A stretch of 64,000 nucleotides of DNA from contig NZ_NIRS01000007.1 in NCBI RefSeq assembly GCF_002934665.1, positions 1 through 64,000 on the forward strand, read 5' to 3'. The notes below the pieces were generated by a model, which did no database searches, was not told the DNA's origin, and worked only from the letters and a program-made list of their open reading frames with translations. Positions 35,390 through 44,109 of this stretch are shown piece after piece; the first letter of the stretch is position 1, and each line of letters starts with the position of its first letter. The stretch comes from Pseudomonas laurylsulfatiphila (GTDB taxonomy: Bacteria > Pseudomonadota > Gammaproteobacteria > Pseudomonadales > Pseudomonadaceae). The position numbers were made by a program, and so were the translations under genes.

Positions 35390-36739
35390 ATGACCCCGTC
35401 CTTCGGCTATTGGCTGCTGGTGTATGCCGCCGTTGCCATCATCGCGCTGATCGTTCTGATCGCCCGTTACCGGCTCAATCCGTTCATTGTCATCACTCTG
35501 ATTTCCCTTGGCCTGGCGCTGGTTGCCGGGATGCCTCCGTCCGGTGTGGTGGGGGCATACGAGGCCGGTGTCGGCAAAACCCTGGGGCACATCGCACTGG
35601 TGGTGGCGCTGGGGACCATGCTCGGCAAGATGATGGCCGAGTCCGGTGGTGCCGAGCAGATGGCCCGCACGCTGATCAACCGCTTTGGCGAGAAGAACGC
35701 GCATTGGGCGATGGTGTGCATCGCGTTTCTGGTGGGGCTGCCGCTGTTCTTCGAAGTCGGTTTCGTCTTGCTGGTGCCGATTGCCTTTACCGTAGCGCGG
35801 CGCGTGGGCGTGTCGATCCTGATGGTCGGCTTGCCGATGGTCGCCGGGCTCTCGGTGGTGCATGCGCTGGTGCCGCCACACCCGGCGGCGATGCTGGCGG
35901 TGCAGGTGTATCAGGCGTCGGTGGGGCAGACGTTGATGTACGCGATCCTGATCGGCATTCCGAGCGCGATCATCGCCGGTCCCCTGTACGCCAAGTTCAT
36001 CGTGCCGCGCATTCAATTGCCGGCGGAAAACCCGCTGGAGCGCCAGTTCCTCGAGCGTGAACCGCGCGACAGCCTGCCGGGTTTCGGCATCACCATGGCG
36101 ACCATCCTGTTGCCGGTGGTGTTGATGCTGATCGGCGGCTGGGCCAATCTGATTTCCACGCCGGGCAGTGGTTTCAACCAGTTCCTGCTGTTCATCGGCA
36201 ACTCGGTGATCGCGCTGTTGCTGGCCACCTTGCTGAGCTTCTGGACCCTCGGCCTGGCCCAGGGCTTCAACCGCGAATCGATCCTCAAGTTCACCAACGA
36301 ATGCCTGGCGCCGACCGCGAGCATCACCCTGCTGGTGGGCGCCGGTGGTGGCCTGAACCGGATTCTGGTGGACGCCGGCGTCACCGATCAAATTGTCGGC
36401 CTGGCCCACGAATTTCATCTGTCGCCGCTGTTGATGGGCTGGCTGTTTGCTGCGCTGATGCGCATCGCCACCGGTTCTGCCACTGTGGCCATGACGACGG
36501 CTTCAGGCGTGGTCGCACCGGTGGCCATTGGTCTGGGTTATCCCCATCCGGAGCTGCTGGTGCTGGCGACGGGCGCCGGGTCGGTTATCTTTTCCCACGT
36601 TAACGACGGCGGTTTCTGGTTGATCAAGGAATACTTCAACATGACCGTTGCCCAAACCTTCAAGACCTGGACCGTGCTCGAGACGTTGATCTCGGTCATT
36701 GCCTTCGGACTGACCGTTGGCCTTTCCTACCTGATTTAG
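35390..36739 (+). CDS. GntP-family permease of the D-amino-acid operon
   Basis: This is a 449-residue GntP/GntT-type H+ symporter with about 12-14 membrane segments. It has the family's hydroxyacid-symporter motifs, including LGKMMAESGGAEQMARTLINRFG and the C-terminal GSATVAMTTASGVVAP. In this context (RpiR regulator and D-aminoacylase directly downstream) the likely cargo is an N-acyl-D-amino acid or related acid rather than gluconate. ATG 35390 has GAGGAG upstream. Confidence 0.88.
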   Translation: MTPSFGYWLLVYAAVAIIALIVLIARYRLNPFIVITLISLGLALVAGMPPSGVVGAYEAGVGKTLGHIALVVALGTMLGKMMAESGGAEQMARTLINRFGEKNAHWAMVCIAFLVGLPLFFEVGFVLLVPIAFTVARRVGVSILMVGLPMVAGLSVVHALVPPHPAAMLAVQVYQASVGQTLMYAILIGIPSAIIAGPLYAKFIVPRIQLPAENPLERQFLEREPRDSLPGFGITMATILLPVVLMLIGGWANLISTPGSGFNQFLLFIGNSVIALLLATLLSFWTLGLAQGFNRESILKFTNECLAPTASITLLVGAGGGLNRILVDAGVTDQIVGLAHEFHLSPLLMGWLFAALMRIATGSATVAMTTASGVVAPVAIGLGYPHPELLVLATGAGSVIFSHVNDGGFWLIKEYFNMTVAQTFKTWTVLETLISVIAFGLTVGLSYLI

Positions 36740-36753
36740 CCGGAGCCACTTGC

Positions 36754-37614
36754 ATGGACATCCTCTACCAGATCCGCGCCCGCCAGGATTCCTTCAGCGC
36801 CGGTGAAGGACGCATCGCCCGCCTGATGCTCGACGACGTAGGCTTCGCCGCCTCCGCCAGCCTCGATGAGCTGGCGCTGCGGGCAGAGGTCAGCAGCGCC
36901 ACGCTGTCGCGTTTCGCCCGTACGGTCGGCTGCAAGGATCTGCGTGATTTGCGTTTGCAGCTGGCCCAGGCCAGCGGTGTCGGCAGCCGGTTTCTCGACC
37001 CGGCGGGCACCCCGGAGCAGTCGGCGTTCTACGGGCAAATCGTCGGTGACATCGAATCGACCTTGCGCCAGCACCTGGCGGCATTCGATGAGTCGCGTTT
37101 CGCCGATGCGGTAAAACTGCTGGGCAAGGCGCGGATGATCCACGCCTTCGGCATGGGCGGCTGCTCGACCCTGTGCAGCGATGAACTGCAAGTGCGCCTG
37201 GTGCGCCTCGGCTATCCGATCACGGCGTGCCACGATGCGGTGATGATGCGCGTCACCGCCGCCAGCCTCAGTGCCGAACAGGTGGTGATTGTCTGCTCGC
37301 TGACCGGGATCACCCCGGAACTGATTGAAACGGTGGAGCTGGCGCGCAACTACGGCGCGCGCATCCTGGCCATCACTCGCGGCGATTCGCCGCTGGCGCA
37401 ACTGGCCGACATCGTCCTGCCGCTGCAAAGCGCCGAAACCTCGTTCATCTACAAACCCACGGCGGCGCGCTACGGCATGCTGTTGGCCATCGATGTGCTC
37501 GCCACCGAGCTGGCCCTGGCCAACCCTGAAGACAATCAAGAACGTCTGCGGCGGATCAAACTCGCCCTCGACGAATACCGCGGCGGCGACGATCACTTGC
37601 CGCTGGGAGACTGA
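36754..37614 (+). CDS. RpiR-family transcriptional regulator
   Basis: This is a 286-residue MurR/RpiR regulator: N-terminal HTH_6 domain (LDELALRAEVSSATLSRFARTVGCKDLRDLRL) and C-terminal SIS domain (AFGMGGCSTLCSDELQVRL to about 270). SIS domains bind phosphosugars or related ligands. It sits between the permease and the D-aminoacylase, 14 bp after the former and 1 bp before the latter, so the three genes form one operon that it probably controls. Confidence 0.88.
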   Translation: MDILYQIRARQDSFSAGEGRIARLMLDDVGFAASASLDELALRAEVSSATLSRFARTVGCKDLRDLRLQLAQASGVGSRFLDPAGTPEQSAFYGQIVGDIESTLRQHLAAFDESRFADAVKLLGKARMIHAFGMGGCSTLCSDELQVRLVRLGYPITACHDAVMMRVTAASLSAEQVVIVCSLTGITPELIETVELARNYGARILAITRGDSPLAQLADIVLPLQSAETSFIYKPTAARYGMLLAIDVLATELALANPEDNQERLRRIKLALDEYRGGDDHLPLGD

Positions 37615-37615
37615 C

Positions 37616-39073
37616 ATGCAGTACGACACGCTGATTCGCAACGCCCTGATCATCGACGGCAGCAACAGCCCCGGTTACCCCGCCGATGTGGCGATTCGGA
37701 ACGGACGCATCGAGCGTATCGGCGACCTGCGCGATGCCCGTGCCAACGAAGAAATCGACGCACAGGGCCATGTGCTGGCGCCGGGTTTCATCGACGTGCA
37801 CACCCATGACGACACCGTGGTCATTCGCCAACCACAGATGCTGCCCAAGCTCAGCCAGGGCGTGACCACGGTGATCGTTGGCAACTGCGGGATCAGTGCC
37901 TCACCGGTGAGTTTGCGCGGCGATCCACCGGACCCGATGAATCTGCTCGGCACGGCCGCTGCATTCGTTTATCCGACCTTCCGCGACTATCGGGCGGCGG
38001 TCGAAGCGGCGAACACCACGCTGAACGTCGCCGCTTTGGTGGGTCATACCGCATTGCGCAGCAACCACCTCGACGATCTGTTCCGCACCGCCACAACCGA
38101 TGAAATTGCCGCGATGCGCGAGCAACTGCGCGAGAGCCTTGAGGCCGGTGCGCTGGGCCTGTCCACCGGCCTTGCCTATGCCAGCGCCTTCTCGGCATCG
38201 ACCGATGAAGTGATGCAACTGACCGAAGAGTTGACCGCGTTCGGCGCGGTTTACACCACCCATTTGCGCAGTGAATTCGAACCGGTGCTGGAGGCCATGG
38301 ACGAGGCGTTCCGGATCGGTCGCCATGCGCAGAGCCCGGTGATCATTTCCCACCTCAAATGTGCCGGTGCCGGTAACTGGGGGCGTAGTCCGCAGTTGCT
38401 GGCGTCCCTGGAAGACGCAGCGAAATCGCACCCCGTGGGCTGCGATTGCTATCCCTATGCCGCGAGTTCATCGACCCTGGACCTCAAGCAGGTGACCGAT
38501 GCCCACCGCATCACCATCACCTGGTCGACGCCGCACCCGGAGATGGGCGGCCGCGACCTAATGGACATCGCCGCCGAATGGAACCTGTCGTTGCTCGATG
38601 CCGCCCGCCAACTGCAACCGGCCGGTGCGGTGTACTACGGCATGGATGAGGCGGATGTGCGCCGGATCCTCGCGCATCCGCTGTCGATGGTCGGCTCCGA
38701 CGGCTTGCCGGAAGACCCGTTCCCACACCCACGCCTGTGGGGCGCATTCCCCAGGGTGCTCGGACATTTCAGCCGTGACGTAGGACTGTTCCCGCTGCAC
38801 ACCGCCGTGCACAAAATGACCGGGTTGTCGGCGGCACGCTTCGGTTTGAAGGAGCGCGGTGAAATCCGCGAAGGCCATTGGGCGGACCTGGTGTTGTTCG
38901 ACCCAGCGACCATCCGTGATGTGGCTGATTTCAACGATCCGCAGCGGGCGGCACAAGGCATCGAGGGCGTATGGGTCAACGGTGTGTTGAGTTACCGCGA
39001 TGGCCAGGCCAACGGGCGCAGGGAAGGGCGGTTTTTGGCGCGGCAAGGGGATTTGCGTGACGGGTTTCATTGA
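37616..39073 (+). CDS. N-acyl-D-amino-acid deacylase (D-aminoacylase)
   Basis: This is a 485-residue amidohydrolase that removes acyl groups from D-amino acids. It has the metal ligands H62 and H64 (GFIDVHTHDD), the bridging Cys 91 in GNCGIS, later His residues in IISHLKCAG, and the Asp in SDGLPEDPFPHPRLWG. The N- and C-terminal small beta domain frames the TIM barrel. GGGAG lies 5-6 bases upstream of ATG 37616. It belongs to the permease-RpiR-deacylase operon for D-amino-acid scavenging. Confidence 0.9.
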   Translation: MQYDTLIRNALIIDGSNSPGYPADVAIRNGRIERIGDLRDARANEEIDAQGHVLAPGFIDVHTHDDTVVIRQPQMLPKLSQGVTTVIVGNCGISASPVSLRGDPPDPMNLLGTAAAFVYPTFRDYRAAVEAANTTLNVAALVGHTALRSNHLDDLFRTATTDEIAAMREQLRESLEAGALGLSTGLAYASAFSASTDEVMQLTEELTAFGAVYTTHLRSEFEPVLEAMDEAFRIGRHAQSPVIISHLKCAGAGNWGRSPQLLASLEDAAKSHPVGCDCYPYAASSSTLDLKQVTDAHRITITWSTPHPEMGGRDLMDIAAEWNLSLLDAARQLQPAGAVYYGMDEADVRRILAHPLSMVGSDGLPEDPFPHPRLWGAFPRVLGHFSRDVGLFPLHTAVHKMTGLSAARFGLKERGEIREGHWADLVLFDPATIRDVADFNDPQRAAQGIEGVWVNGVLSYRDGQANGRREGRFLARQGDLRDGFH

Positions 39074-39086
39074 TTGAGGCGGGGCG

Positions 39087-39161
39087 AAAAGATCGCAGCC
39101 TGCGGCAGCTCCTACATGGATTGCATTTCCCTGTAGGAGCTGCCGAAGGCTGCGATCTTTT
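39087..39161. repeat. REP doublet of the GATCGCAGCC family
   Basis: AAAAGATCGCAGCC(T)GCGGCAG...CTCCTACA and its inverted copy lie between the D-aminoacylase and a glyoxalase-fold gene. Same topology as the element at 13253-13335 (GATC ends outside). The left arm has one substitution (CTGCGG for CTTCGG). Confidence 0.85.
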
Positions 39162-39271
39162 GATCTGTATCACATAGTGGCAATGTGCAATTAAAGAATC
39201 CCCCCGCCAAGCCGAATTGCTGACATCAAGCCCGGCTAAACTCCGGGCTTTCATTGTCTGGGAGCAATCCG

Positions 39272-39640
39272 ATGAGCTTCGGCAAAACCACTCCGGTCCT
39301 GCGTATTTTCGACGAAGCCAAGGCCGTGGAGTTCTACGTCGACTTCCTCGGTTTCAAGATCGACTGGCAACATCGACTTGAAGCGGATTTCCCGCTGTAC
39401 CTGCAAATCTCCCGTGGCGATTGTGTGCTGCACTTGTCCGAACACCATGGCGACAGCACGCCGGGTTCTGCCCTGCGGATCGAGACGGATGAGCTGGAGC
39501 AATTTCAACAGCAACTGTTGGCCAGGGAATACAGGTTTTCCCATCCACAGATTCAGGCCATGCCCTGGGGCAGCCAGGACATGACCATCGCCGACCCGTT
39601 CGGCAATCGGTTGGTGTTCACCAACGCGATCAGTCTCTGA
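39272..39640 (+). CDS. Glyoxalase/bleomycin-resistance (VOC) fold protein
   Basis: This is a 122-residue vicinal-oxygen-chelate protein with the paired beta-alpha-beta repeats: PVLRIFDEAKAVEFYVDFLGFKIDW and a C-terminal MTIADPFGNRLVF. It resembles the bleomycin-resistance subgroup. Sequestration or small-molecule modification cannot be distinguished. ATG 39272 has GGGAG 8 bases upstream. It converges on the AraC gene with a 20-bp gap. Confidence 0.85.
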   Translation: MSFGKTTPVLRIFDEAKAVEFYVDFLGFKIDWQHRLEADFPLYLQISRGDCVLHLSEHHGDSTPGSALRIETDELEQFQQQLLAREYRFSHPQIQAMPWGSQDMTIADPFGNRLVFTNAISL

Positions 39641-39659
39641 GCCTACAACCCCTGAGCCT

Positions 39660-40688
39660 TCAGCCTTCGTTCGGCACCCGGTGGGTTTGGCGAAACTCGC
39701 CGGGCGGTATCCCGCGCCGGCTTTTGAACGTGCGGTGAAACGAGCGGGGTTCGGTGAAGCCCAGGTATTGGGCGATGTCCTGAATCGGCAGGGTGCTGTT
39801 GAGCAGGTAATGCTCGGCCAGTTCCTGGCGCAGGTCGTCGAGTATCTGTTGGTACGACGTACCGGCCTGATGCAGCTGGCGTTGCAGCGTGCGCACGGAC
39901 ACGGCGAGATGCTCGGCCACCTGCTCCTTGCGTGGCAGGCCCTCCTTGAGCAGTTGGCGCAGGATGCTTTTGACCCGCTGTTCCAGCGACGCGTCCTCCA
40001 GTGTGGCCATCAACCCCTGGGCATGTTCTTCCAGGGTGCGCAGCAATTGCGCATCGGCCTGGCGCAAGGGCAACTGCAAATACGGTAACGGCACAATCAG
40101 CGCCGAATAAGGCTGGTCGAACAGTACCGGGCAGTCGAAGAACTGCTCGTACTCTGCCAACGTCGTGTCGGCCGGGCAGGCATGTTCCAGCCAGACGGCG
40201 GCCGGCGACAGTTGCGTGTCGGCGATCCAGCGCGCGTATTGCAGCCAGGAGCCGAGCACGTTTTCCACCAGGTGCCGGCGAATTCGCGGGCGTTGATGAC
40301 GGCAGGTCCAGATCAGGTGCACGTCGCTGCCTTGCACCTCGGCGCGGCTGACGCCCATGTCTCCCACCAGTTTCTCGAACGGCATGATGCGGCTCATCGC
40401 ATCGCCCAGTGTCGCGCAGTTCATGGTGATGTAACCCAGCACGCTCCAGGAGTTGGGCAACACAAAGCGCGCGGCGTTGAGACCGAACAACGGATCGCCC
40501 GAGTGTTCGCAGAAATAATCGAGCAGCCGTTCATGGGCTTCACCGGGCAACCGCAGGCTGTTGTCGCTCAACTGCTGCGCCTGCAACCCGGCAGCCGTCA
40601 ACGCAGGCTCGATGGCCATGCCCAGTTGCTCGGCATGACGCAGGTATTTGAGCAGCGGCGGAACGGAAGTGAAGCCCAGGGATTGCAT
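39660..40688 (-). CDS. AraC-family regulator of the glycerolipid-like locus
   Basis: This is a 342-residue AraC-type regulator with an N-terminal Arabinose_bd-like domain (PPLLKYLRHAEQLG to about residue 190) and C-terminal double HTH (LPRKEQVAEHLAVSVRTLQRQLHQAG; LPIQDIAQYLGFTEPRSFHRTFKSRRG). Regulators with this N-domain often sense fatty or hydrophobic compounds. It is divergent from the alkyl-DHAP-synthase-like gene (210 bp gap) and is its likely activator. ATG 40688 is the family start; the frame is open upstream with no similarity. Confidence 0.85.
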   Translation of the reverse strand: MQSLGFTSVPPLLKYLRHAEQLGMAIEPALTAAGLQAQQLSDNSLRLPGEAHERLLDYFCEHSGDPLFGLNAARFVLPNSWSVLGYITMNCATLGDAMSRIMPFEKLVGDMGVSRAEVQGSDVHLIWTCRHQRPRIRRHLVENVLGSWLQYARWIADTQLSPAAVWLEHACPADTTLAEYEQFFDCPVLFDQPYSALIVPLPYLQLPLRQADAQLLRTLEEHAQGLMATLEDASLEQRVKSILRQLLKEGLPRKEQVAEHLAVSVRTLQRQLHQAGTSYQQILDDLRQELAEHYLLNSTLPIQDIAQYLGFTEPRSFHRTFKSRRGIPPGEFRQTHRVPNEG

Positions 40689-40898
40689 GATCGTATTCCT
40701 TTGATCAAGGCCCGCGTGCGCGGATGAATGCCCTGAAAGGTAATTTGAAACCACGGCTAAAGTAAATGGCTGACGCCTGCGCGACGTTTGACTCAATTGG
40801 CTACTCGAACTGGCCCGATGCGACCGTGACACTTTCCGGCGGCTGACTAGTATGGGGGCCTGAAATATCACTGATAAGAACCGCAAAAGGACACACGC

Positions 40899-42494
40899 AT
40901 GCGACGCTGGAACGGCTGGGGAGATGCAACCACGGTGGTCGAACTGCCGGCCCAGGGCGCGAGTTTTCTCGCCCGGCGGGTAGGTGACGGTCGAGCGCTG
41001 CCCGACGCGACGCTTGAGACGGCATTGGCCCGCGTGCCCCCGTCGCGGTTGCAGCAGCACTTCCTGTACAGCGTGGATGCCCATGATCGTTTGCTGCATG
41101 CTCGCGGCCAGAGCCTGCCGGACTGGCTGGCGTTGCGTGAGGGCGAGCTGGGCAATTATCCCGACGCCGTGGCCTATCCCACGAGCGCTGAACAGATCCG
41201 CCGTTTACTGCTGCTCGCCCATGAACAGGACCTGTGCCTGATTCCCTATGGCGGCGGCACTTCGGTGGCCGGTCACATCAACCCGCCGAGTTCCGCGCGG
41301 CCGGTGGTGACGGTTTCCCTGGCCCGCATGAGTCGCTTGCTGGACCTCGACGAAGAGAGCCTGCTGGCCACCTTCGGCCCCGGCACCAGTGGCCCGCAGG
41401 TGGAAAGTCAGTTGCGCGCCCGTGGTTACACCCTGGGGCATTTCCCGCAGTCGTGGGAGCTGTCGACCCTGGGCGGTTGGGTCGCCAGCCGCTCCAGTGG
41501 CCAGCAGTCATTGCGTTATGGGCGGATCGAGCAATTGTTCGCCGGCGGGACCCTGGAAACCTTTGCCGGGCCTTTGGAAATACCCTCCTTTCCGGCCTCG
41601 GCGGCCGGCCCCGATCTGCGCGAAGTGGTGTTGGGCTGTGAGGGGCGCTTCGGGATCATTTCCGAGGTCAAGGTACGGATCAGCGCACTGCCCGCCGATG
41701 AACGTTTCTATGGGGTGTTCCTGCCCGATTGGCCCAAGGCGCTGCAAGCCATCCGCCAGTTGGCCCAGGCGCTGGTGCCGCTGTCGATGCTGCGCCTGTC
41801 CAACGCGGTGGAAACCGAAACCCAGTTGGCGCTGGCCGGTCATCCGCAGCAGATCGCCTGGCTGGAAAAGTACCTGGCCCTGCGCGGCGCCGGTGAGGGC
41901 AAATGCCTGCTGACGTTCGGCGTGACCGGCAACCGTCGGCAAAATGCGCTGTCCCTGCGTCAGGCCCGGCAGCACCTCAAGGCGTTCGGCGGGGTGTTTA
42001 CCGGCACCTTGCTCGGCAAGAAGTGGGCGCAGAACCGCTTCCGCTTTCCCTACCTGCGCGAGAACCTGTGGAACGCCGGTTACGTGGTCGACACCCTGGA
42101 GACGGCCACCGACTGGAGCAACGTCGATAACCTGCTCACTCTCATCGAAAGCAGCTTGCGTGACGCCTTGGCGGCGCAGGGCGAACGGGTCCACGTGTTC
42201 ACCCACCTGTCCCACGTCTACGGCGAAGGATCGAGCATCTACACCACCTATGTGTTTCGCCCGGCGGCGGATTACCCCGCCACCCTGGCGCGCTGGCAGG
42301 CACTCAAGCAGGCGGCCAGCCAGACCATCGTCGACAACCACGGCACCATCAGTCACCAGCATGGCGTGGGCAAGGACCACGCGCCGTACCTGCTGCGCGA
42401 GAAGGGCGCGCTGGCGATGGACACCCTGCAGGCATTGAGTCGGCACTTCGATCCGGCCGGGCGACTGAACCCTGGCACGCTGTTGCAGGAGTGA
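40899..42494 (+). CDS. FAD-dependent alkyl-DHAP-synthase-like oxidase
   Basis: This is a 531-residue flavoprotein of the vanillyl-alcohol-oxidase/AGPS fold. It has the FAD-binding PYGGGTSVAGHINPP loop (about 115-130), the AGPS-like TLGHFPQSWELSTLGGWVASRSSG, the EGRFGIISEVKVRI segment, the AGYVVDTLETATDW substrate region, and a C-terminal ISHQHGVGKDH where eukaryotic alkylglycerone-phosphate synthase has SHHHGVGK. AGPS swaps the acyl chain of acyl-DHAP for an alkyl chain. Whether this enzyme does so, runs in reverse or only oxidises is unknown. It is the first gene of the divergent AraC-controlled operon, followed at once by glpD-like and kinase genes. Confidence 0.82.
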   Translation: MRRWNGWGDATTVVELPAQGASFLARRVGDGRALPDATLETALARVPPSRLQQHFLYSVDAHDRLLHARGQSLPDWLALREGELGNYPDAVAYPTSAEQIRRLLLLAHEQDLCLIPYGGGTSVAGHINPPSSARPVVTVSLARMSRLLDLDEESLLATFGPGTSGPQVESQLRARGYTLGHFPQSWELSTLGGWVASRSSGQQSLRYGRIEQLFAGGTLETFAGPLEIPSFPASAAGPDLREVVLGCEGRFGIISEVKVRISALPADERFYGVFLPDWPKALQAIRQLAQALVPLSMLRLSNAVETETQLALAGHPQQIAWLEKYLALRGAGEGKCLLTFGVTGNRRQNALSLRQARQHLKAFGGVFTGTLLGKKWAQNRFRFPYLRENLWNAGYVVDTLETATDWSNVDNLLTLIESSLRDALAAQGERVHVFTHLSHVYGEGSSIYTTYVFRPAADYPATLARWQALKQAASQTIVDNHGTISHQHGVGKDHAPYLLREKGALAMDTLQALSRHFDPAGRLNPGTLLQE

Positions 42495-42499
42495 CGGCC

Positions 42500-44089
42500 A
42501 TGAGCCTGGACTGGAACGCGGCGTGGCGTCAGCAGGTGCTGCCGACGCTGGCGGCTGAAACCTGGGACCTGATCGTCATCGGCGGCGGCATCAGCGGCGC
42601 CGGCATCCTGCGCGAAGCTGCGCGTCGAGGGTGGCGTTGCCTGCTGCTGGAGCAGCGCGATTTCGCCTGGGGCACCTCCAGCCGCTCTTCGAAAATGGTC
42701 CATGGCGGCTTGCGTTACATCGCCAAGGGCCAGTGGCGCCTGACCCGCGATTCGGTGCGGGAACGCCAGAGGCTGCTGGACGAAGCGCCGGGGCTGGTCG
42801 AGCCGATGAGTTTCATGATGCCGCATTACCGTGGCGGTTTTCCCGGACCGCGGGTGCTGGGTGGATTGCTGTCCATCTATGACGCGTTGGCCGGGCGGCG
42901 CAGCCATCGCTTTCATGACGCGCAGCAACTGCGGTATCTGGCGCCCGGGGTGAAGGAAGATGACCTGCTGGGCGGCACCTGTTTTGTCGATGCGCTGACC
43001 GATGATGCCCGCCTGGTGATGCGCGTTTTGGGCGAGGCCCGGGCCGACGGCGCCGTGGTGCTCAACGGCGTGCGCGTGCAGCAACTGCTGCGTGAGGAAG
43101 GGCGCGTTTGCGGGGTTCAGGTCGAAGACTGCGAGGGGGGCGGATCACTGACAGTGCGTTGTGGGGTGTTGGCCGTGGCCACCGGCGCGTGGGCCGAGCG
43201 CTTGCGCCTGCCCGATGCGCCTCGTCAGTTGCGCCCGTTGCGTGGCAGTCATCTGTTGTTGCCGGGCTGGCGCCTGCCCGTGGCACAAGCCTTCACCTTC
43301 CTGCATGAACGCGACCGTCGACCGGTGTTCGTTTTCCCCTGGGAGGGTGCCACGGTGGTCGGCACCACGGACCTCGATCATCGCGAGGATCTGGACCAGA
43401 GCGCGAGTATCAGCGCTGAGGAACTCGACTATCTGCTGGCGGCTTGCACTCAACAGTTTCCCGGCGCTGACGTAGTCGCAGCCGATGTGCTGTCGACCTG
43501 GTCGGGCGTACGCCCGGTGGTGGGCAGCGTGGCGGGTGAACTCAAACCGTCGAATGAAACCCGTGAGCATGTGCTGTGGCAGGAGCCGGGTTGCGTGACC
43601 CTGGCCGGCGGCAAGCTGACCACCTTTCGGCCGCAGGCGATCGAAGTGCTCAGGGCCTGCGCGAGCATGCTCGAGCGGCCCTTCAATGATGACGCCGCGC
43701 CTGTTTTCGCCGTTGTGCCGCCGCTGGCGATACCGGGGCTCAGCGCCAGCCAGTGGCGGCGCCTGGCCGGGCGGCATGGCCGTGACCTGCCGAGGCTGGC
43801 GCAACTGATCGCCCTATTGGGCCATGAAACGGTAGGCAGCACGGACACCTTGTGGGCGGAGCTGGCCGTTGCCTGCGATGCGGAAATGGTTCTGCATCTC
43901 GACGACCTGCTACTGCGTCGCACCCGCCTGGGCCTGCTGCTGCCGCGTGGCGGCGAGGATTGTTTCGCGGCCATTCGCCAACTCTGCCAGCCACGACTGG
44001 GCTGGGACGATGAGCGTTGGCAGCAGGAGATACAGCGTTATCGTGCGTTGTGGCAACGCCATCACGGATTGCCGGATGCCACGCATTGA
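42500..44089 (+). CDS. GlpD-like FAD-dependent glycerol-3-phosphate dehydrogenase
   Basis: This is a 529-residue flavoprotein with the Rossmann FAD motif VIGGGISGAGILREAARRG, the GlpD-typical GTSSRSSKMVHGGLRYIAKG, and the GTTDLDH and CVTLAGGKLTTF regions. It would oxidise G3P, or a 1-O-substituted G3P, to the DHAP form with membrane quinones as acceptor. It is distinct from an ordinary glpD by its partners: an AGPS-like oxidase upstream (4-base neighbour) and an FGGY kinase downstream. ATG 42500 with GGAG 9 bases upstream was chosen over a GTG at 42491 that overlaps the previous stop. Confidence 0.85.
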   Translation: MSLDWNAAWRQQVLPTLAAETWDLIVIGGGISGAGILREAARRGWRCLLLEQRDFAWGTSSRSSKMVHGGLRYIAKGQWRLTRDSVRERQRLLDEAPGLVEPMSFMMPHYRGGFPGPRVLGGLLSIYDALAGRRSHRFHDAQQLRYLAPGVKEDDLLGGTCFVDALTDDARLVMRVLGEARADGAVVLNGVRVQQLLREEGRVCGVQVEDCEGGGSLTVRCGVLAVATGAWAERLRLPDAPRQLRPLRGSHLLLPGWRLPVAQAFTFLHERDRRPVFVFPWEGATVVGTTDLDHREDLDQSASISAEELDYLLAACTQQFPGADVVAADVLSTWSGVRPVVGSVAGELKPSNETREHVLWQEPGCVTLAGGKLTTFRPQAIEVLRACASMLERPFNDDAAPVFAVVPPLAIPGLSASQWRRLAGRHGRDLPRLAQLIALLGHETVGSTDTLWAELAVACDAEMVLHLDDLLLRRTRLGLLLPRGGEDCFAAIRQLCQPRLGWDDERWQQEIQRYRALWQRHHGLPDATH

Positions 44090-44109
44090 TGCCCATTGAA
44101 GAGAGCTCC

